Source: Texcoconibacillus texcoconensis
GTDB taxonomy: Bacteria; Bacillota; Bacilli; Bacillales; Salisediminibacteriaceae
Direction of reading: 5' to 3'
NCBI RefSeq assembly: GCF_014202575.1
Contig: NZ_JACHHB010000015.1
Span: forward strand, 28,303 to 92,302
Length of the DNA stretch: 64,000 nucleotides
Part shown: piece by piece, positions 52,266 through 62,568 of the stretch
Numbering within the stretch: the first letter of the stretch is position 1
Layout: each line of letters starts with the position of its first letter
Notes under the pieces: model-generated
Databases searched by the model: none
The model's input: only the letters and a program-made list of their open reading frames with translations
Told to the model about the DNA's origin: nothing
Position numbers and translations under genes: made by a program

Positions 52266-53444
52266 TTAATCCCCCTCCTCCGTTTCAGTTTCGTTCACAA
52301 TGTCGAGAAAGAGATCAACGAGTTCGTCTTCCGGTTTACTGCCACCTGTTTGACGGGAATAAAACTGCCGAAACAATTCATCGATTGGTACGTCTCGTGA
52401 TGATACGACTTTTTCACGTGTTTCATCTTCAGGGAACACAGGGCGAATCGTGACAATACCAGGGTAAGCTTTTCGAAGTTGGTGAATGTCTTCCATCGAT
52501 GGTGAATGATCTGTATGCAATTCGATATCGATCCAAGCTTGTTTGTCACGTCCTTCATCCATCCATTGATGAATTTGTGGTAACCCGTCTGTTGCCTTCC
52601 AACGTACCAGTGGAAACCCACTTGAAAGAGGGATATCTTTCGTTTCAGCAGGTTTTCCTGGTTCGACATCGACAATCGTTACAGATTTACTATAACCAGC
52701 CTCCGAAAAGCTAAATGCAAGCGGTGATCCTGAGTAGCGCGTTGGCGTTGGGGCATGCTTGACTTCTTGTGGACGGTGCAAGTGGCCGAGCGCGACATAC
52801 TGCACATTTTCTGGCATGCTCGTCGCGCGTACAGTATACGTGCCCCCTACTTCAATCGGTCGTTCTGATTCTGTTGCTTTACCACCTGCAACGAACAAAT
52901 GACTCATCGCTACGTTCACTTCTTTTTCTGAAAACGAAGCAGACATTTGCTGAAACATGCGCCGGACTCGTTCGTCATACGCTTCTAAAATTAACTCTTC
53001 TTCACCTTGATCAGAAAGACACTCATTTAAACGAGATTCAGACGGATAAGCGAGTGGTGCCACATTTAACACCGTATCTTTCGCCCGTATCGGAATACGA
53101 ACGGGCGTCAAACTCGGTGTCCCGACAATCGTAATTTCTTGCGCTTCCGCTAATTTTTGCGCAGCTGCTAAACGATCGGGGTGATCATGGTTCCCGCTTA
53201 TAATCACAATCGGACGCTTACCTCCCTCAGATAGTCGAGCTAAGCTTTCGTAAAATAAGGCTTCGGATGCAGCAGGTGGGTTGACAGAGTCGTAAATATC
53301 ACCTGCAATTAACACCGCGTCTACGTCTTCATCACGTGCAATCGTCACGAGTTCATCAATAAATGCCTCATGTTCTGGCAAACGGTCGCGACCTTCTAAC
53401 GTGCGACCTAAATGCCAATCTGCGGTATGAAGTAATCTCACCAT
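52266..53444 (-). CDS. sbcD: SbcD nuclease subunit
   Basis: Metallophosphoesterase of SbcCD; 392 residues. The Mre11-type metal motifs are HTADWHLG (6-13), AGDIYDSVNPP (near 47), SGNHDHPDR (near 82) and ALGHLHRPQ (near 217). The C-terminal domain is complete. Adjacent to sbcC with no gap, and 17 nt after addA, so co-expressed with both end-processing machines. Confidence 0.96.
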   Translation of the reverse strand: MVRLLHTADWHLGRTLEGRDRLPEHEAFIDELVTIARDEDVDAVLIAGDIYDSVNPPAASEALFYESLARLSEGGKRPIVIISGNHDHPDRLAAAQKLAEAQEITIVGTPSLTPVRIPIRAKDTVLNVAPLAYPSESRLNECLSDQGEEELILEAYDERVRRMFQQMSASFSEKEVNVAMSHLFVAGGKATESERPIEVGGTYTVRATSMPENVQYVALGHLHRPQEVKHAPTPTRYSGSPLAFSFSEAGYSKSVTIVDVEPGKPAETKDIPLSSGFPLVRWKATDGLPQIHQWMDEGRDKQAWIDIELHTDHSPSMEDIHQLRKAYPGIVTIRPVFPEDETREKVVSSRDVPIDELFRQFYSRQTGGSKPEDELVDLFLDIVNETETEEGD

Positions 53445-53460
53445 CAGCCCTCCTCTTTCA

Positions 53461-56400
53461 TCATTTCATTGTGATCGATTCAGCTACATCAAAGAAGTAT
53501 AAGTATGCTTCATCGATCGATGTTTGCCAAATCGCTTCAATGGCTTTCATATAAACATCAATTTGTACGCTGTAGCGATCTCTCATAACAGGCTCAGCTT
53601 GCAGCATTCCTTCTGGAAAACGCCCCTGAATCGTATCCGTTTTAAAGTCGATCATTGTTCGTCCACCGTCGGCATCTTCTAAGATCACATCAACAACTCC
53701 TTGAATGAGCACCATTTCATCTTCTGGTCCATCCCAATCTGCATAAGATTCTGATGCTGGGACCCCATACGTAAATGGTACTTCTCGTTGCACAGATTTA
53801 GCTTGAAGCATACGTTCACCTAGTGGCGTTTCGAAAAAGCGTGCAATTTTATCAACGTCAATTGCTTGTCCTTCTGCATCAGTTAAAATTTCTTTTCTAA
53901 CAAGTTCATCAATCAAGGATTGAACGCGATCGACTCTGACACTTTCTCTCGTTAAAGGAATGTGCTGCATCACCGTATGCATCGCTGTTCCAATTTCTGA
54001 AGCTGTCAATGTCGCATCTTGCATAAACCTTGGTCGATCAGCATCTTGCGCTCGAAACGAACCAAGAAACGTACGGTCACTGTATTCATCATGCATTTGT
54101 CGCTTTAGTTCACTCACCGTTTGTTTAGAACGATGAACCGTCGCAGATGTATAAGCGTACACTTGTTCAAGCTTACCGCCAACAAACTGCTCCCAATCTT
54201 CTTCGACATTTACCGGTTCTAAGGAACGCACCGCCTCTTCTCGTTCATGACGTTTCTCTTCTTCTTCACTTACATACGTCTGAAGTTGATCTTGGTCAAT
54301 GACCGACAAATTCCAACGAGAAGGATCATTATAAACGACGTCATCCTGCGGAGAAATCCCCTCTTGCCAATTCACACTATCCTTGTGGCGCATCACAGCT
54401 GGTCCGAGCCAATCGAGAAAACTTTTCGCATTCGCCCGGTCTCCATTTGGGAGCACCCAACCTTCATGTTCAATAGCCAAACGCCAGTTTTCCAGTGATT
54501 TTTCCGCATCTTTTACGGTGCCAACAAACAACAACCTTTCTTTCGCACGTGTCATCGCAACATACAAAACACGCATTTCTTCTGCGAGACTTTCCATTTC
54601 CAACCGTTTTTTGATCGCCAATTGCGGTAGACTTGGGTATATGACGCGATTTTCTGGGTCGATCATTTTCGAACCGAATCCCCACTCTTTGTGTAGTAAC
54701 ACGTTCTTCCTAATGTCTTGTTTATTGAACTCTTTGTTCATCCCTGCTAAAAATACAACTGGAAACTCAAGCCCTTTACTTTTATGAACCGTCATAAAAC
54801 GAACGACATCTTCTTGTTCTCCTAGCGCACGCGCTGTTCCAAGGTCGTCGCCTCGTTCACGCATCCGCTCAACAAACCGAAGAAAACGGAATACCCCTCT
54901 AAACGACGTCGCTTCATATGATCGTGCTCGGTCATATAGCGCGCGTAAATTGGCTTGTCTCTGCTTACCGCCAGACATACCTCCGACAAAATCGTAATAG
55001 CCTGTCTCTTGATACAAGCGCCAGATAAGCTCTGATAACCCACCTTCACGTGCTTGTGTTCGCCAGTCCATCAGCCGTTCATAAAACAAAGAAAGTTTTT
55101 GTTTCAAAGTCTCATCCGGTGACTCATCAATCGTTTTTTTCACCGCTTCATAATAGCTACCGTTCTTTTCGATAATACGAACGTGTGCCATTTCCTGTTC
55201 CGTTAAGCTAACGATCGGTGAACGGAGAACTGAAGCTAAGGGAATATCTTGATACGGGTTATCAATCACACTTAACAGCGAAATCATCACCGATACTTCG
55301 ATCGCTTCAAAATACCCTGTATTCAGATCAGCGTACACAGGTACACCCGCTTGTTTACATTCCTCCATCATCGTTTGCGCCCACGGCATCGAGCGCATTA
55401 ATACGACGATATCTCGATATGTGATTGGACGCATTCTTTTTGTTTCTTTATCCAACACTTGTTCTTGATTTTCGATCATCTGCTTAATGCGACGGACGAT
55501 CCAACGCGCTTCCAACTGCGCTGTTTCTAGTTCTTCTTCCATTTCCGCTGGTTCATCACCTGGTTCTGTTTGCGATAGCGGTTCACCTTTATTAATGACC
55601 GCAAGTTCAGCTGTTAACGTGTCATCTTCAGGAAAATCTTTATTTCCAAGGTGCAATTCTGCTCCTTTGTCATAATCCATTTCACCAACTGCAGGATCAA
55701 GAAGCTGACGAAAGATAAAATTCGTCGCATCTAAAATGATGTCACGGCTTCGGAAGTTTTTCGCTAAATCGATTCGATACCCTTCACTTTCGTTCTCTTC
55801 GATATTGTTGATCGACTCATAAGATTGATATTTTTGCAGAAATAAACCAGGTTCAGCTAAACGGAAACGATAAATACTTTGCTTCACGTCTCCAACCATG
55901 AAACGATTTGAACCATTTGATAACAACCTTAAAATCGTTTCTTGTACAAGGTTTGTATCTTGATATTCATCGGTGAGTACTTCAGCAAAATAACGTTGGT
56001 ACTCTCGCGCTGGTTCGGAAGCAACCGGCGTTCCTTTCTCGTCAAAACCTTCACAAAGCACCGCCAAGCACAAATGTTCTAAATCGGCAAAATCAACGAG
56101 CGCTCTCTCTTTTTTCGCCATTTGATAACGCTCCGAAAATTCCATCACGAGCCTTACAAGACGCTTAATCCCAGGAGCCATATCTTGTAAATCGCGAACA
56201 AATGATTGTGGAGCGCGCTGAAAATACGTTTCTTTGATCGTATTCACTTGTTTTTTCGCCGCGTCTCGTAAATTTTTTGCTGCATCTTTTAAACCTTTAT
56301 CAATATCTTTGCCTCTCGCTTGCTTTAAGGTCGGGAACTTAAAAGATTGAAAGGCATCGTATAACCCTTGCCAAGACTTTTGCTCGCACAATGCTTGTAT

Positions 56401-57195
56401 ATTGGGATGATCTTCCTCAAACGTTTCGTAATAAGCAGCAGGGCCACCTGGAACCTTCGTTAATTCCATCGCCTGTTCTATTAATTTGACTGCTTGCTGC
56501 AACTGACGCTGAACATCTTGAAACAATCCCAAGCTCCATGGCAAGCCATCAATCGTCGTATCATCTTCAATCTCGTAACGGCTTGCCATCTCTTCAAGCC
56601 ATTGCTTCGGGTTAGGGTGAGAGCGGGAGAAGTCGTACAACCGAAAAACAAGGTTACGTAACGCTTCATCGCTTCGGTCACCACTATAGCGATCGACGAG
56701 GTCAAAAAATAATTCATCGTCTCCGCTACCATAGGCCTCTTCAAATAAATGTTCTAGCACTTCTTCACGAATGAGCTCACCCTCAGTTTCATCAACGATA
56801 CGAAACTGTGGATCTATATCGAGCATATAATAATAACTACGAACCACATTCATACAAAAAGAGTGCAATGTTGAAATTGAAGCTTTATTTAAAAGCGAAA
56901 GCTGCCTGCGCAAATGTAGCGAAGCAGGATCATTGGCTAACGACTTTTCTAATGCTCCTGCAATTCGCTGGCGCATTTCAGCAGCCGCCGCATTTGTAAA
57001 CGTCACAATTAAGAGGCGATCGACATCAACAGGCGGCTCTTCATCAGTAATGCGACGAATAATTCTCTCAACGAGCACCGCTGTTTTACCACTTCCTGCC
57101 GCAGCTGAGACGAGCACATTGCTTCCTTTCGCATCAATCGCTTGCCACTGCTCGTCTGTCCATGTCACATCACTCGGTTTCGGACGAATCTCCAT
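53461..57195 (-). CDS. addA: ATP-dependent helicase/nuclease subunit A (AddA)
   Basis: Helicase-nuclease that resects double-strand breaks up to Chi. 1244 residues: UvrD-type helicase with Walker A AAAGSGKTA (31-39), LTDEYQDTN (Walker B), VMTHKSKGLEFPVV-type motif V/VI region, and a C-terminal RecB-family nuclease with ILEDADGGRTMIDFKTDT near 1180 (active-site Asp and Lys). The ATG overlaps the 3' end of addB by 26 nt, after GGGAGAGAG. Complete. Confidence 0.97.
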   Translation of the reverse strand: MEIRPKPSDVTWTDEQWQAIDAKGSNVLVSAAAGSGKTAVLVERIIRRITDEEPPVDVDRLLIVTFTNAAAAEMRQRIAGALEKSLANDPASLHLRRQLSLLNKASISTLHSFCMNVVRSYYYMLDIDPQFRIVDETEGELIREEVLEHLFEEAYGSGDDELFFDLVDRYSGDRSDEALRNLVFRLYDFSRSHPNPKQWLEEMASRYEIEDDTTIDGLPWSLGLFQDVQRQLQQAVKLIEQAMELTKVPGGPAAYYETFEEDHPNIQALCEQKSWQGLYDAFQSFKFPTLKQARGKDIDKGLKDAAKNLRDAAKKQVNTIKETYFQRAPQSFVRDLQDMAPGIKRLVRLVMEFSERYQMAKKERALVDFADLEHLCLAVLCEGFDEKGTPVASEPAREYQRYFAEVLTDEYQDTNLVQETILRLLSNGSNRFMVGDVKQSIYRFRLAEPGLFLQKYQSYESINNIEENESEGYRIDLAKNFRSRDIILDATNFIFRQLLDPAVGEMDYDKGAELHLGNKDFPEDDTLTAELAVINKGEPLSQTEPGDEPAEMEEELETAQLEARWIVRRIKQMIENQEQVLDKETKRMRPITYRDIVVLMRSMPWAQTMMEECKQAGVPVYADLNTGYFEAIEVSVMISLLSVIDNPYQDIPLASVLRSPIVSLTEQEMAHVRIIEKNGSYYEAVKKTIDESPDETLKQKLSLFYERLMDWRTQAREGGLSELIWRLYQETGYYDFVGGMSGGKQRQANLRALYDRARSYEATSFRGVFRFLRFVERMRERGDDLGTARALGEQEDVVRFMTVHKSKGLEFPVVFLAGMNKEFNKQDIRKNVLLHKEWGFGSKMIDPENRVIYPSLPQLAIKKRLEMESLAEEMRVLYVAMTRAKERLLFVGTVKDAEKSLENWRLAIEHEGWVLPNGDRANAKSFLDWLGPAVMRHKDSVNWQEGISPQDDVVYNDPSRWNLSVIDQDQLQTYVSEEEEKRHEREEAVRSLEPVNVEEDWEQFVGGKLEQVYAYTSATVHRSKQTVSELKRQMHDEYSDRTFLGSFRAQDADRPRFMQDATLTASEIGTAMHTVMQHIPLTRESVRVDRVQSLIDELVRKEILTDAEGQAIDVDKIARFFETPLGERMLQAKSVQREVPFTYGVPASESYADWDGPEDEMVLIQGVVDVILEDADGGRTMIDFKTDTIQGRFPEGMLQAEPVMRDRYSVQIDVYMKAIEAIWQTSIDEAYLYFFDVAESITMK

Positions 57196-60100
57196 CGAGC
57201 TCTCTCCCTTCCTGACGAATCTTCTCTAAGATGTCTTTATCATCTTCTTTTGCTATGACGCGATAATCATTTCCTTCTAACGTTGCGTCGAACTGACAGA
57301 CTGACTTAAACGAACAATACGTACACGGTGTATTTTGCTTTAGTTTATAAGGTGAAATTTCAACATCTCCATCTGTAATGGCTTCACCTGTTTTCTTTAC
57401 TTGATTACGCAAATACTTTTGCAATAAGGAAAACTCATCCGGTTGTACGACAGATGAACGACCATCCAAATTCCCATCTTTTTTTAATGCTGCAGGAATG
57501 ACTTGTGAAAAACCTTGTTCCAAACTTTGGTCCATCAGTTGAACTGCCTCTGTATCAGCAGCAAGTAAGCCTTTCATCTTAAATTTCTTCATGAGTTCTT
57601 TTTCAATCGCATCCGCATTCATCGTCCCTGATGCTTGTACGAATGGGTTATGAACATGAAAATACAATACACCAGCTGGAGAGGCTTCTTTCCCAAGCCA
57701 GTCTTCCGAAAACGAAATCACAACGTCCAAATAAATGAGCATTTGTAAAGCTAATCCGTAATAAACTTCTTGAAGCTTCATGTCTTTAGCACTTGATTTA
57801 TAATCGATAATTCTTAATAGCAGACCTTGATCACTTGTCGCCTGATCAACACGGTCAATACGACCCACAAGTGACATTGTACAACCATTGGACAGTGTAA
57901 ACGTTAGTGGCGGCAACTCTTCTTTCGGACCGAAACCAACTTCTAATCCCGCAGGTGAAAACCCAGATACTTGCGCTTGTTCACGTAACACCGTAGACGC
58001 ACGCGCAACAACATCTTCAAGCTTTTGTTTAATATAATGATAGCGATTGGAACTAAGCAAAATTTCACGCTGAATCTTCGGTGCTAGTTGGTCAACAATC
58101 GTCCCTGCAAGCTCAGTACATTCCTTTTTAGATAACTGGGCCCAATCTTTCCCTTCTGTTCGAAGGTGATCAGCCATTTCCTTTAAAGCTGCGTGAAACA
58201 ATTGACCAATGTCTGGTGCTTCCAATTTATACGTATCACGTTCTTTTAGCTTCAAACCGTGGGAAGCAAACTGTGCAAACGGACAACTTTGATACGTTTC
58301 CATACGTGACACACTCGTCCGAATGTGCTCGCCGTACAATGATCGGCTTATGGAAGGGTCCAACCTTTTCGTTTCATTACGGTAAAATAAACTACCGAGC
58401 ACTTGAGAAGCGAGCTGTTTCCGCCGCTCATCAGCTAAAAACCAATTATAAACACCCCACCATAACGAAGAAATCGGATAGCCTTTTTGCCACATTTGTA
58501 GTTGATAGGCAAGGCTAGATAACGCCTTTTCTTCAGATGTTAAAAATAACGACTGTTCATACTCGTCAACCTCATTTGGATCTTGGAGAAGCAGATTTTC
58601 TGTTAATTGCGGGAATAAATCTTGGATCCGTTTTACATACATTGATGGCTGTAAAGACTTCCCTTCTTCATCAGCAAGTGGATACGTGATATAAAGGCGA
58701 TCAGATGGACTCGCAAATGCTAAATACACCAAAAACGATTCATCTAGCAACTGTCTTGTGCTTCCTGGGGCAAGCCATGATCCATCACTATCTAAACTTT
58801 CGCGCTCATCATCCGTAAATAAACCATCCTCCTCAGGTCTTGCAGGAATCACACCGTCATTTGCCCCGATGACAAACGTACATTTAATATCCGATAAACG
58901 AGAACGCTCCATACTTGCAACTGTTACTTGGTCCATCGCCGGTGGAACAATCGCAAACTTCATTCCCTCTAAACCGGTGTCGATCATTTGTCGAAAACGC
59001 TCAAACGATAGCGTTTCTTCTCCTGCCATTTCCACCACTTGATCAAGTAAGTCGACAACTGCATCCCAAACTTGGTCATGCTCGCGTGATCGACCGAGAT
59101 CACCTTTTTCGGCAGCTTCATCTCTCATTCTTTCAAGTTTTTTAGGAACCTCTAAACCTTCCAATAAAAGATAAACAGCTTTCGCATAGTCTTGAACCGT
59201 CTTCGCTGACTTTACCTGACGTTCAAACTTTCTAATCGGCGCGGTCAACAATTCACGCAATTCATTTAAACGTTGGGCAAACGCCTCATCTTCCTCTGTT
59301 TTAGGGAGTTCTCCATCAGCAATCGTTCTCTGGCGCCGATAGGTCCAAGGTTTTTGTTCGTGCCATTTTTTCCCTTGAATTCCGTATGCAAGTACGTAAT
59401 TCTCTAGTTCATCGACTTGTTCACGTAATTTCTCTCGATCATCTTCAAGGGAAAATAAAAGGTCCGTCTTAAAACACCGAAACACTGACTCGTACCGCCA
59501 ATTCCCATAAACAATTTCCATACAAGAGCGAATAAATTCAACGACTGGATGATTGAGCATCGAGCGCTTTTCATCCATAAATAAAGGAATGTTGTGATCA
59601 CGAAAGATGGTTTCCATTAAATCGGCGTAATCGTTCGCATTCCGAACTAAAACAGCAATGTCTCGATAACGGTACCCGTCTTCGCGTACAAGACGACAAA
59701 TTTCCCGGGAAATGCCTTCCACTTCAGCACGCCTGTGCACGGCTGCAAGTAAGTGAACACCTTCACGATCATTTGAGGTGTAGGCAGGACGTGTGTCACC
59801 AAAAGCTTCTAAGTGTGACAATCCATTTGCTGAAAATCGTTGTCCTGCCGTAAACCATACAGGCTCCTCAATCTCGATATCATTTTCTTTGGCAATATAT
59901 TTAAGTTGTTGATATGTCGTTCCTGTCATAAAAAACGTATCCAGTTCATGAGGAGACTGTTCGTCATATACATCATCTACAGTCAAAGCGATATGAACGT
60001 GATCGGCTTTACGCAACAATTGTTCAATAACCGTTAATTCTTGAGGAGTAAAACGGTGGAAACCATCGATAAACACTTCCGCACCATTCAAGGCCTCTGA

Positions 60101-60691
60101 ATAAGTAATTTTCTCAGCTAATAACGGCAAAGCGTCTTCTGATGATACATATGTTTCCGCCAACGAGGTTTCCATTTTTTCATAAACGAGTGCGACATCA
60201 TGTAATTTATCCGCTAGTCTACGAGATTTAGGGTCACCTTCACCTTTCTCCTCTAACGCTGAACGCGTGCTCTCTAAATCACTCGCTACAACGTCATAAC
60301 GCTTCAATTCCGTCATCATCCGCTCTACTTGATCGATAAAACCTGATTTATCACTCGCTTGACCGAAAACACGGAGGTCATTTTTTTCTTGCTCTATAAT
60401 TTTACGAAGCAACATCTGAACACCTGTACGTTGCACGTGGTAACGAGACATACCTCCTACTTCTTGTAAAATACGCCAAGCTAAACGAGAAAAACTAACC
60501 GCTTGCGCACGAGCCATCCCGTTTCCATGCAATTTGACAAGTTTATATTCCGACTGAAAGGTCATTTGTTCTGGGACAAGATAAATAATCGGTGCTCCTT
60601 CAGGGTTTTCACGAAGTCGATGAGCAATTGTCTCTTGCATCGTCGTCGTTTTCCCACTTCCAGACCGTCCCAGGTAAAACGTCACTGGCAT
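57170..60691 (-). CDS. addB: ATP-dependent nuclease subunit B (AddB)
   Basis: Partner of AddA that scans for Chi and carries a second RecB-type nuclease. About 1173 residues: P-loop GRSGSGKTT (8-16), a degenerate helicase core, and a nuclease with IDYKSSAKD near 960. The four-cysteine [4Fe-4S] cluster that brackets the nuclease is present: YQSCPFAQF near 800 and CTYCSFKSVC (Cys1123, Cys1126, Cys1132). The start is ATG 60691, 6-7 nt after AAGGAGGG; the frame to 60724 lacks a site. First gene of addB-addA-sbcD-sbcC. Confidence 0.97.
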   Translation of the reverse strand: MPVTFYLGRSGSGKTTTMQETIAHRLRENPEGAPIIYLVPEQMTFQSEYKLVKLHGNGMARAQAVSFSRLAWRILQEVGGMSRYHVQRTGVQMLLRKIIEQEKNDLRVFGQASDKSGFIDQVERMMTELKRYDVVASDLESTRSALEEKGEGDPKSRRLADKLHDVALVYEKMETSLAETYVSSEDALPLLAEKITYSEALNGAEVFIDGFHRFTPQELTVIEQLLRKADHVHIALTVDDVYDEQSPHELDTFFMTGTTYQQLKYIAKENDIEIEEPVWFTAGQRFSANGLSHLEAFGDTRPAYTSNDREGVHLLAAVHRRAEVEGISREICRLVREDGYRYRDIAVLVRNANDYADLMETIFRDHNIPLFMDEKRSMLNHPVVEFIRSCMEIVYGNWRYESVFRCFKTDLLFSLEDDREKLREQVDELENYVLAYGIQGKKWHEQKPWTYRRQRTIADGELPKTEEDEAFAQRLNELRELLTAPIRKFERQVKSAKTVQDYAKAVYLLLEGLEVPKKLERMRDEAAEKGDLGRSREHDQVWDAVVDLLDQVVEMAGEETLSFERFRQMIDTGLEGMKFAIVPPAMDQVTVASMERSRLSDIKCTFVIGANDGVIPARPEEDGLFTDDERESLDSDGSWLAPGSTRQLLDESFLVYLAFASPSDRLYITYPLADEEGKSLQPSMYVKRIQDLFPQLTENLLLQDPNEVDEYEQSLFLTSEEKALSSLAYQLQMWQKGYPISSLWWGVYNWFLADERRKQLASQVLGSLFYRNETKRLDPSISRSLYGEHIRTSVSRMETYQSCPFAQFASHGLKLKERDTYKLEAPDIGQLFHAALKEMADHLRTEGKDWAQLSKKECTELAGTIVDQLAPKIQREILLSSNRYHYIKQKLEDVVARASTVLREQAQVSGFSPAGLEVGFGPKEELPPLTFTLSNGCTMSLVGRIDRVDQATSDQGLLLRIIDYKSSAKDMKLQEVYYGLALQMLIYLDVVISFSEDWLGKEASPAGVLYFHVHNPFVQASGTMNADAIEKELMKKFKMKGLLAADTEAVQLMDQSLEQGFSQVIPAALKKDGNLDGRSSVVQPDEFSLLQKYLRNQVKKTGEAITDGDVEISPYKLKQNTPCTYCSFKSVCQFDATLEGNDYRVIAKEDDKDILEKIRQEGRELDGDSSETE

Positions 60692-60855
60692 ATTGTTGCC
60701 CTCCTTAACTTTCATTGAATTCATAAAGCGAACGAACGTTTTCGTTATTTTCTATTTTACTGGATATTTCATCACACGGCTAGCGTCAGATAATAGTAAC
60801 TATTAACACTCATTGTTAGCATGGTTGCGGGATTATAAGAGATGTTGGCTTCTGG

Positions 60856-60935
60856 GAGGTGGGTAATGAATCCTACCTTCATCATAAACTGCTCGTTTTC
60901 ACTCATAAACTTCAAACGATACCACCTCCCAACAC
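60856..60935. repeat. Inverted repeat TGGGAGGTGG ... CCACCTCCC upstream of addB
   Basis: Nine-to-ten-bp GC-rich arms flank about 55 nt of AT-rich sequence in the 388-nt gap 60692-61079. The left arm would also act as a ribosome binding site for a 26-codon plus-strand frame (starts MNPTFIINCSFSLINF), which I could not support further. A terminator-like hairpin (60945-60966) follows. Confidence 0.5.
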
Positions 60936-60944
60936 CACGAAAAT

Positions 60945-60970
60945 AAGCTGACCCTCTAGGATCAGCTCAT
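60945..60970 (-). terminator. Terminator-like hairpin downstream of nagR
   Basis: AGCTGA-c-CCT pairs with AGG-a-TCAGCT; TTATTTTCG follows on the minus strand. It would end the nag transcript about 110 nt after the nagR stop. Confidence 0.65.
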
Positions 60971-61079
60971 TTCTCCCCACTTTTCAAATCTACCTCCTTG
61001 GAGGCGCAGCCATTCTCGCATACGTATGGCGTTTACCTCGTACTCCAACTTAGTATGATTGAAATTTTCCCTCAGCCTT

Positions 61080-61802
61080 TTACCGATTCATGTCTATATA
61101 AAACTTATAGCGGTCTGCACGGTAGACGGATTTCACAAATTCTAATGGCCGTCCATCTTTCAATGATGTACAACGTTCTATTAAAAGAACTGGGTCTCCC
61201 GATTCTAATCCTAAAACATCACGTTCTTCATCGCTGACAATCGAAGCTTCGATCGACTGTGTTGCTTTTTCCACTTCGAAACCGAGCTCGTTTTCTATAT
61301 AATCGTACAGAGAGTGATTAGCAATTGTCTCACTGAACTCAGGGACAAGTTCAACCGGCAAGTATGTTGCTTCCAACGCCATCGGCTGATCATCGGCAAG
61401 ACGAACACGACGTAACTCGAACACTTGACTCCCCTCTGAAATATCCAAACGATTTGCGACCATCTCCGTTGCTGAAACGATCCCAATAGATAAAAGCCTC
61501 GCTCCTGGTTTCATACCACGCGCTTCCATATCTTCAGTAAAGCTCGTCAACCCCTGTAACGGTTGTTCAATTTTATTTGGCTCAACAAAAGTCCCTTTGC
61601 CTTTTTCACGCGATAAATACCCGGCATTAACGAGATTATTAATAGCTTGTCTTATCGTCATACGACTCACTTCATGCTTTTCTGCTAGTTCTCGTTCTGA
61701 AGGAATCATCATGCCTTCTTCCCATTCACCACGTTCAATGTTGTGCTTGACCCATTCTTCCAACTGGTAATAAATGGGTATAGGTGATTGTTTATCAATC
61801 AT
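61080..61802 (-). CDS. nagR: GntR/HutC-family repressor NagR
   Basis: A 240-residue regulator of N-acetylglucosamine use. The N-terminal winged helix has the GntR signature PSERELAEKHEVSRMTIRQA, and the UTRA effector domain spans about 90-240 (ends RADRYKFYIDMNR). In B. subtilis NagR (YvoA) is released from DNA by glucosamine-6-P or GlcNAc-6-P. The start is ATG 61802, 8 nt after AAAGGAG; the ATG at 61808 overlaps the nagB stop but is only 2 nt from that site. Third gene of nagA-nagB-nagR. Confidence 0.93.
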   Translation of the reverse strand: MIDKQSPIPIYYQLEEWVKHNIERGEWEEGMMIPSERELAEKHEVSRMTIRQAINNLVNAGYLSREKGKGTFVEPNKIEQPLQGLTSFTEDMEARGMKPGARLLSIGIVSATEMVANRLDISEGSQVFELRRVRLADDQPMALEATYLPVELVPEFSETIANHSLYDYIENELGFEVEKATQSIEASIVSDEERDVLGLESGDPVLLIERCTSLKDGRPLEFVKSVYRADRYKFYIDMNR

Positions 61803-61804
61803 TA

Positions 61805-62557
61805 TCATTGCTCCTTTGTAAACGATTGTTCCCCTAACTTTTTACAAGCTTGGCGATCTGCAATAATTGTTAAGTTAGGGTGCCCCTGAAGAGCCGTGGA
61901 AGGATTGGCTTCATCCTTTTCTCCTTCAACTAATTCTCGTAAGGCTTCAGCTTTGTTTTCTCCAGATGCTAGTAAAACGATTTCTTTACTTTCGAGAATC
62001 GTTTCAATGCCCATCGTTACAGCATATTCAGGTACATCTTCTTCATCGTCAAAATAACGAGCATTCGCTTCTCTCGTTGCCGAGGCAAGTTTAACGACAT
62101 GAGTACGCGAAGTAAAAGGTGTCCCAGGCTCGTTAAAAGCAATATGACCATTGCCACCTATTCCTAAAATTTGTAAATCGACACCGCCTATCGATTTAAT
62201 CGTTTCCTCATAATACTCACATTCTTTCTGTAAATCATCAGCATCACCATTTGGTAAAAACGTGGATTCATTAGGGATATCAATATGTTTAAAAAAGAGA
62301 TTATTCATATATGCACGGTAACTATTTTCATCACCCGCTGTTAGACCGACATATTCATCAAGGTTAATTGTTTTCACATGACGAAAAGACAATGAACCTT
62401 CCTTGTACTCTTTAATTAACTGCTCATACATACCAACAGGTGTACCACCAGTGGCAAGACCTAGTGTCGCTTTTGGGTTCGCTTTAATCTTCTCTTTTAC
62501 AAGCTTGGCAGCTTCTTGACTCATTTCCTCATAATGATCCACTTTCATTATTTTCAT
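61805..62557 (-). CDS. nagB: Glucosamine-6-phosphate deaminase
   Basis: Converts glucosamine-6-P to fructose-6-P and ammonia. 250 residues. LGLATGGTPVGMYEQL near 33-48 binds phosphate; the catalytic residues are in TINLDEYVG (Asp near 67) and GIGGNGHIAFNEPG (His near 138). It is the shorter Gram-positive form, without the allosteric residues of E. coli NagB. AGGAGG lies 7 nt before the ATG. Overlaps nagR. Confidence 0.96.
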   Translation of the reverse strand: MKIMKVDHYEEMSQEAAKLVKEKIKANPKATLGLATGGTPVGMYEQLIKEYKEGSLSFRHVKTINLDEYVGLTAGDENSYRAYMNNLFFKHIDIPNESTFLPNGDADDLQKECEYYEETIKSIGGVDLQILGIGGNGHIAFNEPGTPFTSRTHVVKLASATREANARYFDDEEDVPEYAVTMGIETILESKEIVLLASGENKAEALRELVEGEKDEANPSTALQGHPNLTIIADRQACKKLGEQSFTKEQ

Positions 62558-62568
62558 TCTCCTACCTC

